DNA of 64,000 bases. It comes from Fictibacillus nanhaiensis (lineage in GTDB: Bacteria; Bacillota; Bacilli; Bacillales; Fictibacillaceae). Shown piece after piece: positions 39,984 to 48,893 of the stretch. The notes under the pieces are model-generated. The model ran no database searches and was not told the origin of the DNA. It saw only the letters and a list, made by a program, of their open reading frames with translations. The position numbers and the translations under genes are program-made. Location of the stretch: contig NZ_JAMBOD010000005.1 of NCBI RefSeq assembly GCF_023715445.1, positions 62,001-126,000 of the forward strand, read 5' to 3'. Numbering within the stretch: position 1 is the first letter of the stretch; every line of letters starts with the position of its first letter.

Positions 39984-40592
39984 GTGTACGACTGGTCAAA
40001 TAAAGAAATCTGGACAAATAAACAAAATTGGAACAAGCAAACTTCGAAGTCTCTAATTCTGACCTTTGATGATGGACCTTCTTCGGTGCTGGTCCCGATC
40101 TTGGATATTTTAAAAAAGCATGAAGTTAAAGCGATGTTCTTTTGGCAGTCAAGACTCCTCCATAAACACCGGCCATGGAAGCGTGTAATAGATGAAGGTC
40201 ATATTATAGGAGGCCACTCGCTCCGTCATAGAGATTTAACTAGGCTTACCCGGGAAGAGCAGTTTCACGATATCTGGACGAATAAGAAGCAAATTGAAAA
40301 TTTAACTGGGCAGAAAATGAAATACTTCCGTCCGCCTTATGGCCAGTTTAATGAGGATACCCTTGAGGTACTGAAGGAATTAAAGCTTATACCATTCTTA
40401 TGGGAAGTTGCAGGACTAGATTGGGAGCATAAGAAAAGTGCAGTGCATATCGTTTATAACATAATCAATCATTCAAAAGATGGATCGATCATTTTGCTTC
40501 ATGAATTGAAGCAGACAGCGGAAATCCTAGATGAACTTTTATTAGAACTGAAAGCAGAAGATTTTTCGTTCGATCTGCCGCCTTTTAATTGA
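39984..40592 (+). CDS. polysaccharide deacetylase, N terminus possibly interrupted
   Basis: A 202-residue NodB-type deacetylase. Catalytic motifs are TFDDGPS (metal/catalytic Asp pair), HIIGGHSLRHRDLTRL (metal His pair) and YFRPPYGQFN, plus SIILLHE near the end. It would remove N-acetyl groups from chitin-like or peptidoglycan sugars. The start is troubling. GTG 39984 has no ribosome site, while GTG 39948 sits 8 bases after a perfect AGGAGG and is in the same frame but meets TGA at codon 6 (39963-39965). Either a nonsense change removed the true start or a weak internal start is used. No signal peptide is seen. Position next to msmX/yxkF recalls B. subtilis yxkH. Confidence 0.75.
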   Translation: MYDWSNKEIWTNKQNWNKQTSKSLILTFDDGPSSVLVPILDILKKHEVKAMFFWQSRLLHKHRPWKRVIDEGHIIGGHSLRHRDLTRLTREEQFHDIWTNKKQIENLTGQKMKYFRPPYGQFNEDTLEVLKELKLIPFLWEVAGLDWEHKKSAVHIVYNIINHSKDGSIILLHELKQTAEILDELLLELKAEDFSFDLPPFN

Positions 40593-40617
40593 TAAAGTTA
40601 AGATACTGGAGGAGAGT

Positions 40618-41316
40618 ATGAAGAAAAGGATTGTAGTATCGTTCAGCGGGGGAAAAGATTCTGTTCTGGCCTTACATAGATTGCAAGAATCAGGAGATTG
40701 GGAAATTGATTCTTTGCTGACGACTTTAACCGAAGGCTATAACAGAACAACGATGCATGGGGTGCGAAATAATCTGCTGGAACTGCAGGCGAAATCACTC
40801 GGTATACCGCTTCGGAAAGTTTGGATTCCGCGTGATTGTCCGAATGAAGTCTACCAGCAGCGAATGAAACAAGCGGTAAATGGAATAGTCTCGGATGGCA
40901 TCCCATACATCATGTTTGGCGATATCTTTTTACAAGATATTAAATCCTACAGAGAAAAGATGCTTGAAGGTACTGGCTTAACACCTATTTTTCCTATATG
41001 GGGAGAAGATTCAAAACAAGTGATGAAAGAATTTTTGGAGAAAGATTTTAAGACTGTTGTCTGCTGTATTGATATTTCTGTAATAGATAAGTCTTTTGCA
41101 GGCAGAATAATGGATCAGCAATTTTTAAATGATTATCCTGATGGACAGGATATTTGCGGTGAGAATGGAGAGTTTCATACCTATGTTTTTGATGGTCCAA
41201 ACTTTTCTTTTCCGATTAAGTTTAAATTTGGTGAAACCAGATTAGCCAAAGATATGTATACAAATATGGACCGTTTCTATTATGTTGACATCTTACCTGA
41301 TGGCAATGAAATGTAA
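40618..41316 (+). CDS. PP-loop ATP pyrophosphatase, diphthine-ammonia-ligase-like (COG2102)
   Basis: A 232-residue N-type ATP pyrophosphatase. The PP loop SFSGGKDSVLAL is at residues 8-19. Later GDIFLQDIKSYREKMLEGTG and GENGEFHTYVFDGPNF are hallmarks of the Dph6/MJ0570 family. Eukaryotic Dph6 makes diphthamide, but bacteria have no diphthamide, so the bacterial substrate is unknown; members may amidate or thiolate another target. CTGGAGGAGAGT precedes ATG 40618, 25 bases after the deacetylase, so the two may be co-transcribed. Confidence 0.85.
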   Translation: MKKRIVVSFSGGKDSVLALHRLQESGDWEIDSLLTTLTEGYNRTTMHGVRNNLLELQAKSLGIPLRKVWIPRDCPNEVYQQRMKQAVNGIVSDGIPYIMFGDIFLQDIKSYREKMLEGTGLTPIFPIWGEDSKQVMKEFLEKDFKTVVCCIDISVIDKSFAGRIMDQQFLNDYPDGQDICGENGEFHTYVFDGPNFSFPIKFKFGETRLAKDMYTNMDRFYYVDILPDGNEM

Positions 41317-41401
41317 TTACGTCTTAGGTCCAAATTGCTTGTAACTTTCAAAATGGCTTATACTAATTAAATAGAATAAGCAGTAATGGAGAGAAACAAA
41401 T

Positions 41402-42538
41402 ATGAATATGTGGCTTACATTGACAATCATGGTCGTTGTCGGAGCGTTTATTGGAGGTTTGACGAACTCCATCGCGATCCGTATGTTATTCAGGCCCTTT
41501 AACACGTTATATATAGGAAAATTCCGAGTGCCTTTTACACCAGGACTTATTCCGAAGCGAAGGCATCAACTGGCTGTACAGCTTGGGGAAACGGTAACAA
41601 ATCATCTTTTAACTGCAGAGGGTGTTCAGGCGAAAATCAACGATACCGGCTTTCAATCTGAGATGACTGAACTCGTCCAAGGTGAGGTTAAACGCTTTTT
41701 ACAAAGTGACATTACATTAAAAGAGCTATTAAAAAAAGACTTTGGCGTTGATGATGTTCAAAATCGCATCCAAACTACTACCGAAACCTGGCTTGCAAAC
41801 AGAATGAAACGAATGCTTGAGGAATCGAACAGCAAAGAAATGAAAGATGTTCTGCCAGAAAAATTTGTAGCCGCAGGTGAAGAGAAGCTGCCGGAAGTAG
41901 TAGACTGGCTATTAAACAGAGGAGTGCTCTATTTAGAGAGCACGGAAGGCAGAAAAGCTTTAGCAAGCGGAATAGATGCTTTTCTGATGGACAAAGGAAT
42001 GCTCGTTAATATGGTATCTATGTTTTTTGGAAATGTAAGTATCGCTGAAAAGGTACAGCCAGAACTCATTAAATTCCTAAAACACGAAAATACCCGTGAA
42101 ACGCTGCTTAAACTTCTTCAGCAAGAGTACCGTGGTTTTATGGAAAAAAGAATGGGAGAAGCTGTTGCCCTGTTGAACATGCCGGATATTACTGCAGGAC
42201 TGGCAAAAGAAGTCACGCAAAGACTGCCGATCGAAGAATATTTAAACACACCAGTAAATACTCTTTCTGAAACTTTTGAAAACTGGCTCATTGATGAGCT
42301 TACACCAAAAGCAGTAGCAGCTGGATTAGATTTATTTGTGGCAAGACTTGACGTCCTTCTTGAAAAGATGCACTTGGCCAAAATCGTGGAAGAACAAGTT
42401 GAAACATTCTCACTTGAGCGTTTAGAGGAAATCATCATATCGATCGCAAAAAGCGAGCTTAAAATGATCACGTGGCTCGGAGCCCTTTTAGGGGGAATTA
42501 TTGGCCTGTTTCAGGGTATCCTTGTACTATTTTTGTAG
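41402..42538 (+). CDS. yheB: YheB-family (DUF445) membrane protein
   Basis: A 378-residue protein with membrane segments at both ends (about 4-24 and 355-377). Between them is a long helical region full of heptads. The opening GAFIGGLTNSIAIRMLFRPFN and FVPFTPGLIPKRRHQLA-like segment (RVPFTPGLIPKRRHQLA) are diagnostic for DUF445/YheB. Function unknown. It is followed by yheA, as in B. subtilis. ATGGAGAGAAACAAAT precedes ATG 41402. Confidence 0.9.
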   Translation: MNMWLTLTIMVVVGAFIGGLTNSIAIRMLFRPFNTLYIGKFRVPFTPGLIPKRRHQLAVQLGETVTNHLLTAEGVQAKINDTGFQSEMTELVQGEVKRFLQSDITLKELLKKDFGVDDVQNRIQTTTETWLANRMKRMLEESNSKEMKDVLPEKFVAAGEEKLPEVVDWLLNRGVLYLESTEGRKALASGIDAFLMDKGMLVNMVSMFFGNVSIAEKVQPELIKFLKHENTRETLLKLLQQEYRGFMEKRMGEAVALLNMPDITAGLAKEVTQRLPIEEYLNTPVNTLSETFENWLIDELTPKAVAAGLDLFVARLDVLLEKMHLAKIVEEQVETFSLERLEEIIISIAKSELKMITWLGALLGGIIGLFQGILVLFL

Positions 42539-42588
42539 AGTCTGTTATAGTGGGTACCGTACTTTAATTCATGGGAGGTATTTTACCA

Positions 42589-42957
42589 ATGGCAAACGTA
42601 TATGATGTTGCTTACGATCTAGAAAAAGCACTAAGAAACAGCGAGGACTTCCAAGCTTTAAAAAATAGCTATGATGAAGTTAATAATAATCCGGAAACAA
42701 AAGAACTTTTTGGGAAATTCCGTGATATTCAAGTTAATCTTCAGCAAAAACAAATGAACGGTCAAGAAGTAACTCAGGAAGAGATTGAAGAAGCTCAAAA
42801 GCTATTTGCTGACGTTCAGCAAAATGAAACAATCTCAAAGCTAATGGCAGCAGAACAGCGCATGAGCATGATCATCAACGATCTAAACAAAGTGATCACA
42901 AAGCCCCTTGAAGAGCTTTATGGACCAATGGTTGAAGAAGAAGGCCAACAACAATAA
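42589..42957 (+). CDS. yheA: YlbF/YmcA-family protein YheA
   Basis: A 122-residue all-helical protein of the YlbF family (YheA branch), with ANVYDVAYDLEKALRNSEDF at the start and the FRDIQVNLQQKQMNG centre. YlbF and YmcA help RNase Y act; YheA is a less studied paralogue. The start is ATG 42589, preceded by GGGAGG at 10 bases, rather than the ATG at 42571 that overlaps that site. It follows yheB by 50 bases and ends at a strong terminator. Confidence 0.92.
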   Translation: MANVYDVAYDLEKALRNSEDFQALKNSYDEVNNNPETKELFGKFRDIQVNLQQKQMNGQEVTQEEIEEAQKLFADVQQNETISKLMAAEQRMSMIINDLNKVITKPLEELYGPMVEEEGQQQ

Positions 42958-42970
42958 TAGTAAATCAACT

Positions 42971-43003
42971 AAACCCCTGTTTCTAACCGAACAGGGGTTT
43001 TTC
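42971..43003 (+). terminator. terminator of yheA
   Basis: AAACCCCTGTT / AACAGGGGTTT-type stem with a T run. Confidence 0.92.
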
Positions 43004-43110
43004 TTATGGAGCAAGAATTCCTAGGCTTGTCAGCGTTCTAAAGCATGTTTAAAGGTCATAGACTTAACTCGAGTCCTTATACTTTATTTTCGCGAAATGG
43101 GGGGAGCAAC

Positions 43111-43959
43111 ATGGTATACCGTTTACTGGCGATTGACATCGACGGAACCCTACTGCGAAGCAATTTCCGCATCGATAGAGAAACGAAAGAAGCCATTGAT
43201 TATGTGCAGCAAAAAGGGGTATATGTCACACTCGCTTCGGGAAGGAGCTTTCCATCTACACAAAAGATTGCAAAGGCACTAAAGATCAACAATTATCTCA
43301 TCAGCCATAATGGCGGTTTCATTGCTTCATCTCTTGATGAACCGCTTCATGAAAACCGGCTGTCAGTGGAGGATACCTACAGAATTGTAGATGTACTCGA
43401 GAACTACGAATGTCACATGAGAGTCGTTCATGAGCGCTTCTCAGTAGGTAATCAGCTTAAGCAAAAAAGCCAGCTTGTAGCAAAGTTGACGTTAAGTACG
43501 GGCGATCCATTGTTTTATCCTGTTTCCTTTACGGAGAATCTCGGAGATTATGTATTATCTCAGGAAGTTTCACCGCCGAAAATGGATGTACAGTTTTTTG
43601 ATGAAAAAGAATGCGAGTCTGCTATGAAGTATTTGAAGGAGCATATGCCAGATTTCGAGTATTCTTCCTCAACAAAGTGCCAGCTGGAGATAACCGCTAA
43701 AAAAGTAACAAAAGGGAATGCACTCCGGTTCTTAGGGGAAAAGCTTGGAATTGCTCCAAATGAAATGGTGGCAATCGGCGATTCGTACAATGATATGGAT
43801 ATGATCGAATTTGCCGGGTTAGGTGTGGCCATGGCGCACGCACCTGATGAGGTAAAGAAGAAGGCGAAGTGGATCACAAGAACGAATGATCAGCTTGGCG
43901 TTCCTTACATGGTAAAAGAGGTATTCCGAAAGCAAATGCGCTTCCAGACAATGAAATAA
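43111..43959 (+). CDS. yhaX: HAD-family Cof-type phosphatase (YhaX-like)
   Basis: A 282-residue Cof/YidA-type HAD phosphatase. Motif I is AIDIDGTLL at residues 6-14, motif II is LASGRSF, and the motif III/IV region is KGNALRFLGEKLG then AIGDSYNDMDMIEFAG; the C2 cap lies between. Typical substrates are sugar phosphates or flavin-type phosphates. The start is ATG 43111, with GGGGGAG upstream; the longer reading from 43045 has no ribosome site. It is a single gene with a terminator. Position suggests YhaX. A possible alternative source of the riboflavin phosphatase step. Confidence 0.85.
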   Translation: MVYRLLAIDIDGTLLRSNFRIDRETKEAIDYVQQKGVYVTLASGRSFPSTQKIAKALKINNYLISHNGGFIASSLDEPLHENRLSVEDTYRIVDVLENYECHMRVVHERFSVGNQLKQKSQLVAKLTLSTGDPLFYPVSFTENLGDYVLSQEVSPPKMDVQFFDEKECESAMKYLKEHMPDFEYSSSTKCQLEITAKKVTKGNALRFLGEKLGIAPNEMVAIGDSYNDMDMIEFAGLGVAMAHAPDEVKKKAKWITRTNDQLGVPYMVKEVFRKQMRFQTMK

Positions 43960-43970
43960 TGTTAGATGAG

Positions 43971-44011
43971 GGCTCTTTCTGGATTTATATTGTCCCAGGA
44001 AGAGTTTTTTT
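43971..44011 (+). terminator. terminator of the HAD phosphatase gene
   Basis: CTCTTTCTGG / CCAGGAAGAG perfect 10-bp stem followed by seven T. Confidence 0.9.
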
Positions 44012-44046
44012 GTTGTGAAAATAGCGGTTCACGGGAGTATGGGAAG

Positions 44047-44086
44047 GATTTATGCGCGCTCAGGGAGATTTATGCGCGCCCAGAGA
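44047..44086. repeat. two-unit short repeat E (GATTTATGCGCGC)
   Basis: Two copies of GATTTATGCGCGCYCAG start at 44047 and 44067, a 20-base step. The period and intergenic setting match arrays A-D, but two units alone could be a simple duplication. Confidence 0.5.
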
Positions 44087-44247
44087 CATATCATCCCTCA
44101 TCAAAAATCCTTGAAGATTCGACACTCTCTTGCCGAATTTAGTCAAAAACGTTTCATTTTTATTACAAATGTTGAAAATGAAAGGGTTTTCATGAATCCT
44201 GACGAATAATATTTATGTAAGATTCACTTTGTAAAGGGAGGATTCAA

Positions 44248-45732
44248 ATGGAAAAAACATTAGACCTACAATTAAAACCAAAGGTGGCTGAGTTCCTGAA
44301 CGGAACAAAAAAACATTTTATTAATGGAGAATGGGTCTCCTCAGCAAGCGGAAAAACATTTGAAACATTAAACCCTTCAACTGGCGATGTACTTGCAGTG
44401 GTTTCAGAAGGTGGGCCAGAAGACATCGATAAGGCAGTAAAAGCTGCTAGAGCAGCATTCGAAACTGGATACTGGTCGAAGATGCCTGCATCAAAGCGCA
44501 GCTACTTAATTTACAAACTAGCAGATTTAATGGAAGAAAATAAAGAAGAATTAGCACAACTTGATACATTAGACAACGGTAAGCCTATCGGAGAAACAAC
44601 GAACGCTGACGTTCCGCTGGCAATTGAACATTTCCGTTACTATGCAGGATGGTCCACTAAGATTGTTGGACAAACCATTCCTGTTGCAGGAAGCTTTTTC
44701 AACTATACACGTCATGAAGCACTTGGTGTAGTTGGACAAATCATTCCTTGGAACTTCCCGTTATTGATGGCGGCTTGGAAGCTTGGAGCAGCACTTGCGA
44801 CTGGATGTACAGTTATATTGAAGCCTGCAGAGCAAACGCCTCTTTCTGCACTATACCTTGCTAAATTAGCTCAAGATGCTGGGTTCCCTGAAGGCGTGCT
44901 TAACGTAGTAACAGGTGCTGGTGAAACAGGAGCAGCTCTAGTTGACCATCCAAATGTGGACAAAATCGCATTTACTGGATCAACGGAAGTTGGTAAGCTG
45001 ATCATGCGTAATGCTTCTAATTCATTGAAGCGTGTTACGTTAGAGCTTGGCGGAAAGTCGCCGAACATCATTCTTCCGGATGCTGACATGAGCCGTGCGA
45101 TCCCTGGTGCACTTAGCGGAATCATGTTCAACCAAGGACAAGTTTGCTGTGCCGGATCACGTTTATATATTCAGAAGAAATCGTTTGATAATGTAGTAGC
45201 TGACCTTGTGTCACATGCTAAAAAGATCAAACAAGGACCTGGACTTGATCCAGAAACTACAATGGGACCTCTAGTCTCTCAAGAACAGCATAATCGCGTT
45301 CTAAGCTATATCCAAAAAGGTAAAGATGAGGGTGCTGAACTTCTTTCAGGAGGATCTGTTCCTTTTGAGAAAGGATATTTCGTAGAACCTACGATTTTTG
45401 CTGACGTTGATGATAAGATGACGATCGCAAAAGAAGAGATCTTCGGACCAGTTGTAGCGGCAATGCCGTTTGATGACTTGGATGATGTAATCGCACGTGC
45501 GAACGATTCTGAGTATGGTCTTGCTGCAGGACTATGGACAGAGAATTTAAAAACAGCTCACTATGTATCTAACAAGCTTCGTGCAGGTACAGTTTGGGTG
45601 AACTGCTACAATGCGTTCGATGCTGCATCTCCGTTCGGCGGATACAAGCAATCTGGCATCGGCCGTGAAATGGGATCTTATGCGTTGAACAACTACACTG
45701 AAGTGAAGAGCGTTTGGGTTAACCTTAAATAA
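44248..45732 (+). CDS. NAD-dependent aldehyde dehydrogenase (DhaS/AldA-like)
   Basis: A 494-residue class-1/2 aldehyde dehydrogenase. Cofactor and active-site motifs are complete: IIPWNFPLLMAAWKLGAAL, the glycine motif FTGSTEVGK, base Glu in LELGGKSPNI, catalytic Cys in NQGQVCCAGSRLY and the C-terminal PFGGYKQSGIGREMG. Length and layout resemble B. subtilis DhaS/AldX-type enzymes; the exact aldehyde is unknown. AAAGGGAGGATTCAA precedes ATG 44248. It is a single gene with a strong terminator. Confidence 0.93.
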   Translation: MEKTLDLQLKPKVAEFLNGTKKHFINGEWVSSASGKTFETLNPSTGDVLAVVSEGGPEDIDKAVKAARAAFETGYWSKMPASKRSYLIYKLADLMEENKEELAQLDTLDNGKPIGETTNADVPLAIEHFRYYAGWSTKIVGQTIPVAGSFFNYTRHEALGVVGQIIPWNFPLLMAAWKLGAALATGCTVILKPAEQTPLSALYLAKLAQDAGFPEGVLNVVTGAGETGAALVDHPNVDKIAFTGSTEVGKLIMRNASNSLKRVTLELGGKSPNIILPDADMSRAIPGALSGIMFNQGQVCCAGSRLYIQKKSFDNVVADLVSHAKKIKQGPGLDPETTMGPLVSQEQHNRVLSYIQKGKDEGAELLSGGSVPFEKGYFVEPTIFADVDDKMTIAKEEIFGPVVAAMPFDDLDDVIARANDSEYGLAAGLWTENLKTAHYVSNKLRAGTVWVNCYNAFDAASPFGGYKQSGIGREMGSYALNNYTEVKSVWVNLK

Positions 45733-45778
45733 ACAACATAGACATTACGGGGTCAATAAAATGATCGGAAAATAGTAG

Positions 45779-45811
45779 AAACCGGGTGCTGGCGATTCAG
45801 CACCCGGTTTT
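45779..45811. terminator. bidirectional terminator
   Basis: AAACCGGGTGCTG / CAGCACCCGGTTT perfect 13-bp stem between the convergent aldehyde dehydrogenase and GNAT genes. Confidence 0.93.
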
Positions 45812-45818
45812 CTCATTT

Positions 45819-46253
45819 TTAAAGCATTACTTTTATAAATCGCAATCCTGTATCATCATAATCTAAGTTTCGGTAAAACTCATGAGTATCTGTTCGGTGT
45901 TTTCCGCTATTCAGTAAGATAGCTGTTGCACCTTGTTCCTTTGCCCATTCTTCTCCATAGCGAACAAGCTGTTTGCCGATGCCGTTTCCTCTGAATTCTT
46001 CACTCACTACAAGCGCGGAAATTCCTGCGTAACAGCCGTTTTTTTCAAAGTAGATGCCTTTCGTAAGACCGATCATACCTATAACTTGTTCATTTACACA
46101 AGCTACAAAACAGGCGTATGCTGTATTGGGAAGAAGCGTTTCTAAGCGTTCTGTCATTTCTTCAGGGGAGGTTGGATATCCGAGTTCCCCCATTAAATAA
46201 GAAAGTTCATAGCTGTCTTCATATCGTGCTTCGCGAATTAAAACCTCACTCAC
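45819..46253 (-). CDS. GNAT-family N-acetyltransferase
   Basis: A 144-residue acetyltransferase. The acetyl-CoA loop is EEFRGNGIGKQLVRYGEEWA (motif A, R/Q-x-x-G-x-G/A), preceded by the strand ALVV, and followed by ATAILLNSGKHRTDTHEFYRNLDY. The motif suggests action on a small molecule, but the substrate is unknown. GTG 46253 is preferred because GAGGGG lies 7-8 bases before it; the longer reading from 46283 overlaps the end of the upstream yhzD-like gene. Probably co-transcribed with that gene. Confidence 0.85.
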   Translation of the reverse strand: MSEVLIREARYEDSYELSYLMGELGYPTSPEEMTERLETLLPNTAYACFVACVNEQVIGMIGLTKGIYFEKNGCYAGISALVVSEEFRGNGIGKQLVRYGEEWAKEQGATAILLNSGKHRTDTHEFYRNLDYDDTGLRFIKVML

Positions 46254-46282
46254 TGTTTTTCCCCTCGTTTCCATGAGTCTCA

Positions 46283-46468
46283 TCAGCGATGGAAAAGAAG
46301 CAACTGTCCTTTTGGTGAAGTCAGACGGTGCGTTTTTTCTTGCATGTTTAATTCAGCCAGACGGGCTTCTCCCCGTTGTTTTGCTTCTGAATCATTAGAT
46401 GCTGTAATTGCCTCATCTAATATTTTTTCGCCGTTCTTTTCGTAAGCAGTTAATGCATATGTATTCAT
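46283..46468 (-). CDS. yhzD: YhzD-like small protein
   Basis: A 61-residue soluble protein with YALTAYEKNGEKILDEAITA and an alanine/glutamate-rich helix KQRGEARLAELN. It resembles B. subtilis YhzD in length and in the opening pattern, and its position beside yhaQP agrees. Function unknown. AAGGAGTTAG precedes ATG 46468 with rather long spacing. It is divergent from yhaQ. Confidence 0.75.
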   Translation of the reverse strand: MNTYALTAYEKNGEKILDEAITASNDSEAKQRGEARLAELNMQEKTHRLTSPKGQLLLFHR

Positions 46469-46617
46469 GAAAAGTCTAACTCCTTTCGTATCTAAAAATT
46501 GATTTCAACATTCGACCGATTTTTCCTGCAACATCCTTGATAAATTGTTTGAAACTTAGGTTTTTAGCACCACGCACAAGGTAGAATATGGTATATTTTA
46601 CAGCGGGAGGGAAGTTT

Positions 46618-47514
46618 ATGTTAACCATAAAAGATGTCCGGAAACAATTTGGTTCTTTTACAGCTGTAGAAGGACTGAATCTAGAAATACCTAAAGGTGA
46701 AATTTTTGGATTACTGGGTGCGAATGGTGCTGGGAAAACGACAACCTTCAGGATGATCCTTGGCTTATTAACACCTACTCGTGGTGAAATTTCATGGAAC
46801 GAGAAAGAAATTTCTTATGAAACTAGTGATCTTGTAGGTTACTTACCCGAAGAAAGGGGTCTTTATCCAAAGCTGACAGTAAGAGAGCAGCTTATCTATT
46901 TAGGCCAATTGCGCGGAATGTCACGAACACTTATACAAGAACAAACAGAGAAATGGCTAAAACGATTTGGTGCAGAAGAATACTTAAATAAAAAAGTTGA
47001 ATCACTCTCAAAGGGGAATCAGCAAAAGATACAGTTTATTGCTGCCGTTCTTCACCGGCCGGAACTATTAATCTTAGATGAACCTTTCAGCGGGCTGGAT
47101 CCAGTAAATGTTGAACTATTAAAGAACGCTGTACATGAATTGAAAAAAGAAGGTACGACGATTGTATTCTCCAGCCACAGAATGGAGCATGTTGAGGAAC
47201 TTTGCGAGCATTTATGCATCATGCACAAAGGCAATTCTGTCGTACATGGAAGCTTAAAAGATATTAAGCGTGCTTTTGGCAAGAAGAACGTTTCTGTAAA
47301 AGCGGACTTTGATTTGAGATATTTGAAAGATACAAAGGGTGTGTTGAAACACCGTCTGACGGCGGATGGCATTACGCTGCAAGTAGAGCGTGAAGAAGTC
47401 GCCAATGATTTGTTCCAAGCCATTCAAGCCAAAGGATTTGTAAGGAAGTTTGAACTCGAAGAACCTTCATTAAATGATATTTTCATCGAAAAGGTAGGTG
47501 TGGTTCATGAATAA
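46618..47514 (+). CDS. yhaQ: ABC transporter ATPase YhaQ (NatA-like)
   Basis: A 298-residue ATPase: Walker A GANGAGKTT, Q-loop region YLPEERGLYPKLTV, signature LSKGNQQK, Walker B LLILDEPFSGLDP, then a C-terminal extension of about 80 residues. The LSKGNQQK signature and extension match YhaQ/NatA-type exporters. The start is ATG 46618 with GGGAGGG upstream; the reading from 46588 lacks a site. It partners with the permease YhaP, whose start overlaps its stop by 8 bases. Role: export of Na+ or small molecules, unproven. Confidence 0.9.
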   Translation: MLTIKDVRKQFGSFTAVEGLNLEIPKGEIFGLLGANGAGKTTTFRMILGLLTPTRGEISWNEKEISYETSDLVGYLPEERGLYPKLTVREQLIYLGQLRGMSRTLIQEQTEKWLKRFGAEEYLNKKVESLSKGNQQKIQFIAAVLHRPELLILDEPFSGLDPVNVELLKNAVHELKKEGTTIVFSSHRMEHVEELCEHLCIMHKGNSVVHGSLKDIKRAFGKKNVSVKADFDLRYLKDTKGVLKHRLTADGITLQVEREEVANDLFQAIQAKGFVRKFELEEPSLNDIFIEKVGVVHE

Positions 47515-48778
47515 ATTTATGATTGTTATGATGCATACATACCGATCTAAGATAAAGTCTAAACCATTCATGATCTCTACACTAATTACGATTGCTTTAT
47601 TGTTTGTCGTGACAAACATGAACGAGATCACAAAAATGTTTGGCGGAGAAGAAGAAGCAAAAGTTGGAGTCATCGATAAGACAGGAAATACACTTCCAGT
47701 ACTGAAAGAACAACTCAAAGCAGCAGGGGCAGACATCAAAGCTGAAGCCTTTAGTAAATCAGAGAAAGATGCCGAAAGTTCCGTTCTTAATGGTGAGCTG
47801 GACGGTCTTCTTATTTTAGATAAAGATACGTCAGGAATGATAACGGGAAGCTATAAGGCGGAGGATGTTACAAATCAAGACTTGATTACGGACATTGAAA
47901 TGGCACTTCAACAGATAAAGAATAAAAGTGCAGCAGAATCCATCGGGTTGAATCAAGAACAGCTGGCAGCGATTTACCTGCCTGTGACATTTGAAAAGGA
48001 TTCATTGTCCGACACTGCAAAAAGTGAAGAAGAAGCAGCTCAAGTATATATACTTGTTTACGTATTATTGTTCTTCATGTATATGTCTGTAATGATGTAC
48101 GGCAGTATGATTGCGGTGGAAGTAGCTACTGAAAAATCATCCCGAGTAATGGAAATCTTAATCTCATCTGTTTCTCCAGTTAAACAGATGTTTGGAAAAA
48201 TCTTTGGTATTGTTCTAATAGCTCTTACACAACTAGCGGTATTTGTTGCTGCAGGAATTACATCTGCTAAATTAAATGAAAGACTTAGCGGAAGTGAAAG
48301 CATAATAAAAGAATTTAAACTGAATGAGATTCCAATTCCATTGATCATCTATGCACTATTGTTCTTCGTATTAGGATTCTTCCTTTACGCGACGCTTTTT
48401 GCAATGCTGGGTTCATTGATTACGAGAGTAGAAGAAGTGAACAACATAATGACTCCTGTTGTTATTCTGATCGTAGCAGCATTCATGATTGCAATGTACG
48501 GCAGAGAAAATCCGGAATCTGGTTTTGTTGCAGGTGCATCTTACTTCCCGTTCTTTACACCGATGCTTATGCTGCTTCGGGTAGGAATGCTTTCATTGCC
48601 GGTATGGGAAGTAGCCCTTGGCATTGGTGTTCTAGTGGGTGCCATTTTACTATTTGCTGTTATTGGTGCACGTGTTTATCGTGGCGGTGTACTTATGTAC
48701 GGCAACGCGCCATCATTGAAACTATTTAAGCAGGCTATTCTTCTATCCAAACAAGAGAAGAAAAATACGACCGGATGA
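47507..48778 (+). CDS. yhaP: ABC transporter permease YhaP (NatB-like)
   Basis: A 423-residue ABC-2 type permease. One membrane segment is near residue 25, then an outer domain to about 180, then five or six segments (about 180-400), including VLLFFMYMSVMMYGSMIAVEVATEKSSRVMEILISSVSP, which holds the family motif EKSSRVME. Pairs with YhaQ. ATG 47507 overlaps the yhaQ stop, indicating translational coupling. Terminator at 48788. Confidence 0.9.
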   Translation: MNKFMIVMMHTYRSKIKSKPFMISTLITIALLFVVTNMNEITKMFGGEEEAKVGVIDKTGNTLPVLKEQLKAAGADIKAEAFSKSEKDAESSVLNGELDGLLILDKDTSGMITGSYKAEDVTNQDLITDIEMALQQIKNKSAAESIGLNQEQLAAIYLPVTFEKDSLSDTAKSEEEAAQVYILVYVLLFFMYMSVMMYGSMIAVEVATEKSSRVMEILISSVSPVKQMFGKIFGIVLIALTQLAVFVAAGITSAKLNERLSGSESIIKEFKLNEIPIPLIIYALLFFVLGFFLYATLFAMLGSLITRVEEVNNIMTPVVILIVAAFMIAMYGRENPESGFVAGASYFPFFTPMLMLLRVGMLSLPVWEVALGIGVLVGAILLFAVIGARVYRGGVLMYGNAPSLKLFKQAILLSKQEKKNTTG

Positions 48779-48787
48779 TCCTATAAG

Positions 48788-48816
48788 AAGGAGAGTGATT
48801 CTTGCTCTCCTTTTTT
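48788..48816 (+). terminator. terminator of yhaQP
   Basis: AAGGAGAG / CTCTCCTT stem followed by a T run. Confidence 0.88.
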
Positions 48817-48893
48817 GTATACAATTTAGCGAACGTGTTTTCGTATATATGTTAAAATGAGGGGAAGAATGATAGAAAAAAAGGATGAGTGAA

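Noticed and set aside
39948-40592. UGA read as selenocysteine in the deacetylase
   Set aside because: The codon is at position 6, outside any active site, with no evidence for a SECIS hairpin in the right place; nonsense change or internal start is simpler.
44015-44209. 64-codon frame over repeat E
   Set aside because: Starts in the terminator tail of the upstream gene, has no ribosome site and consists largely of the repeat.
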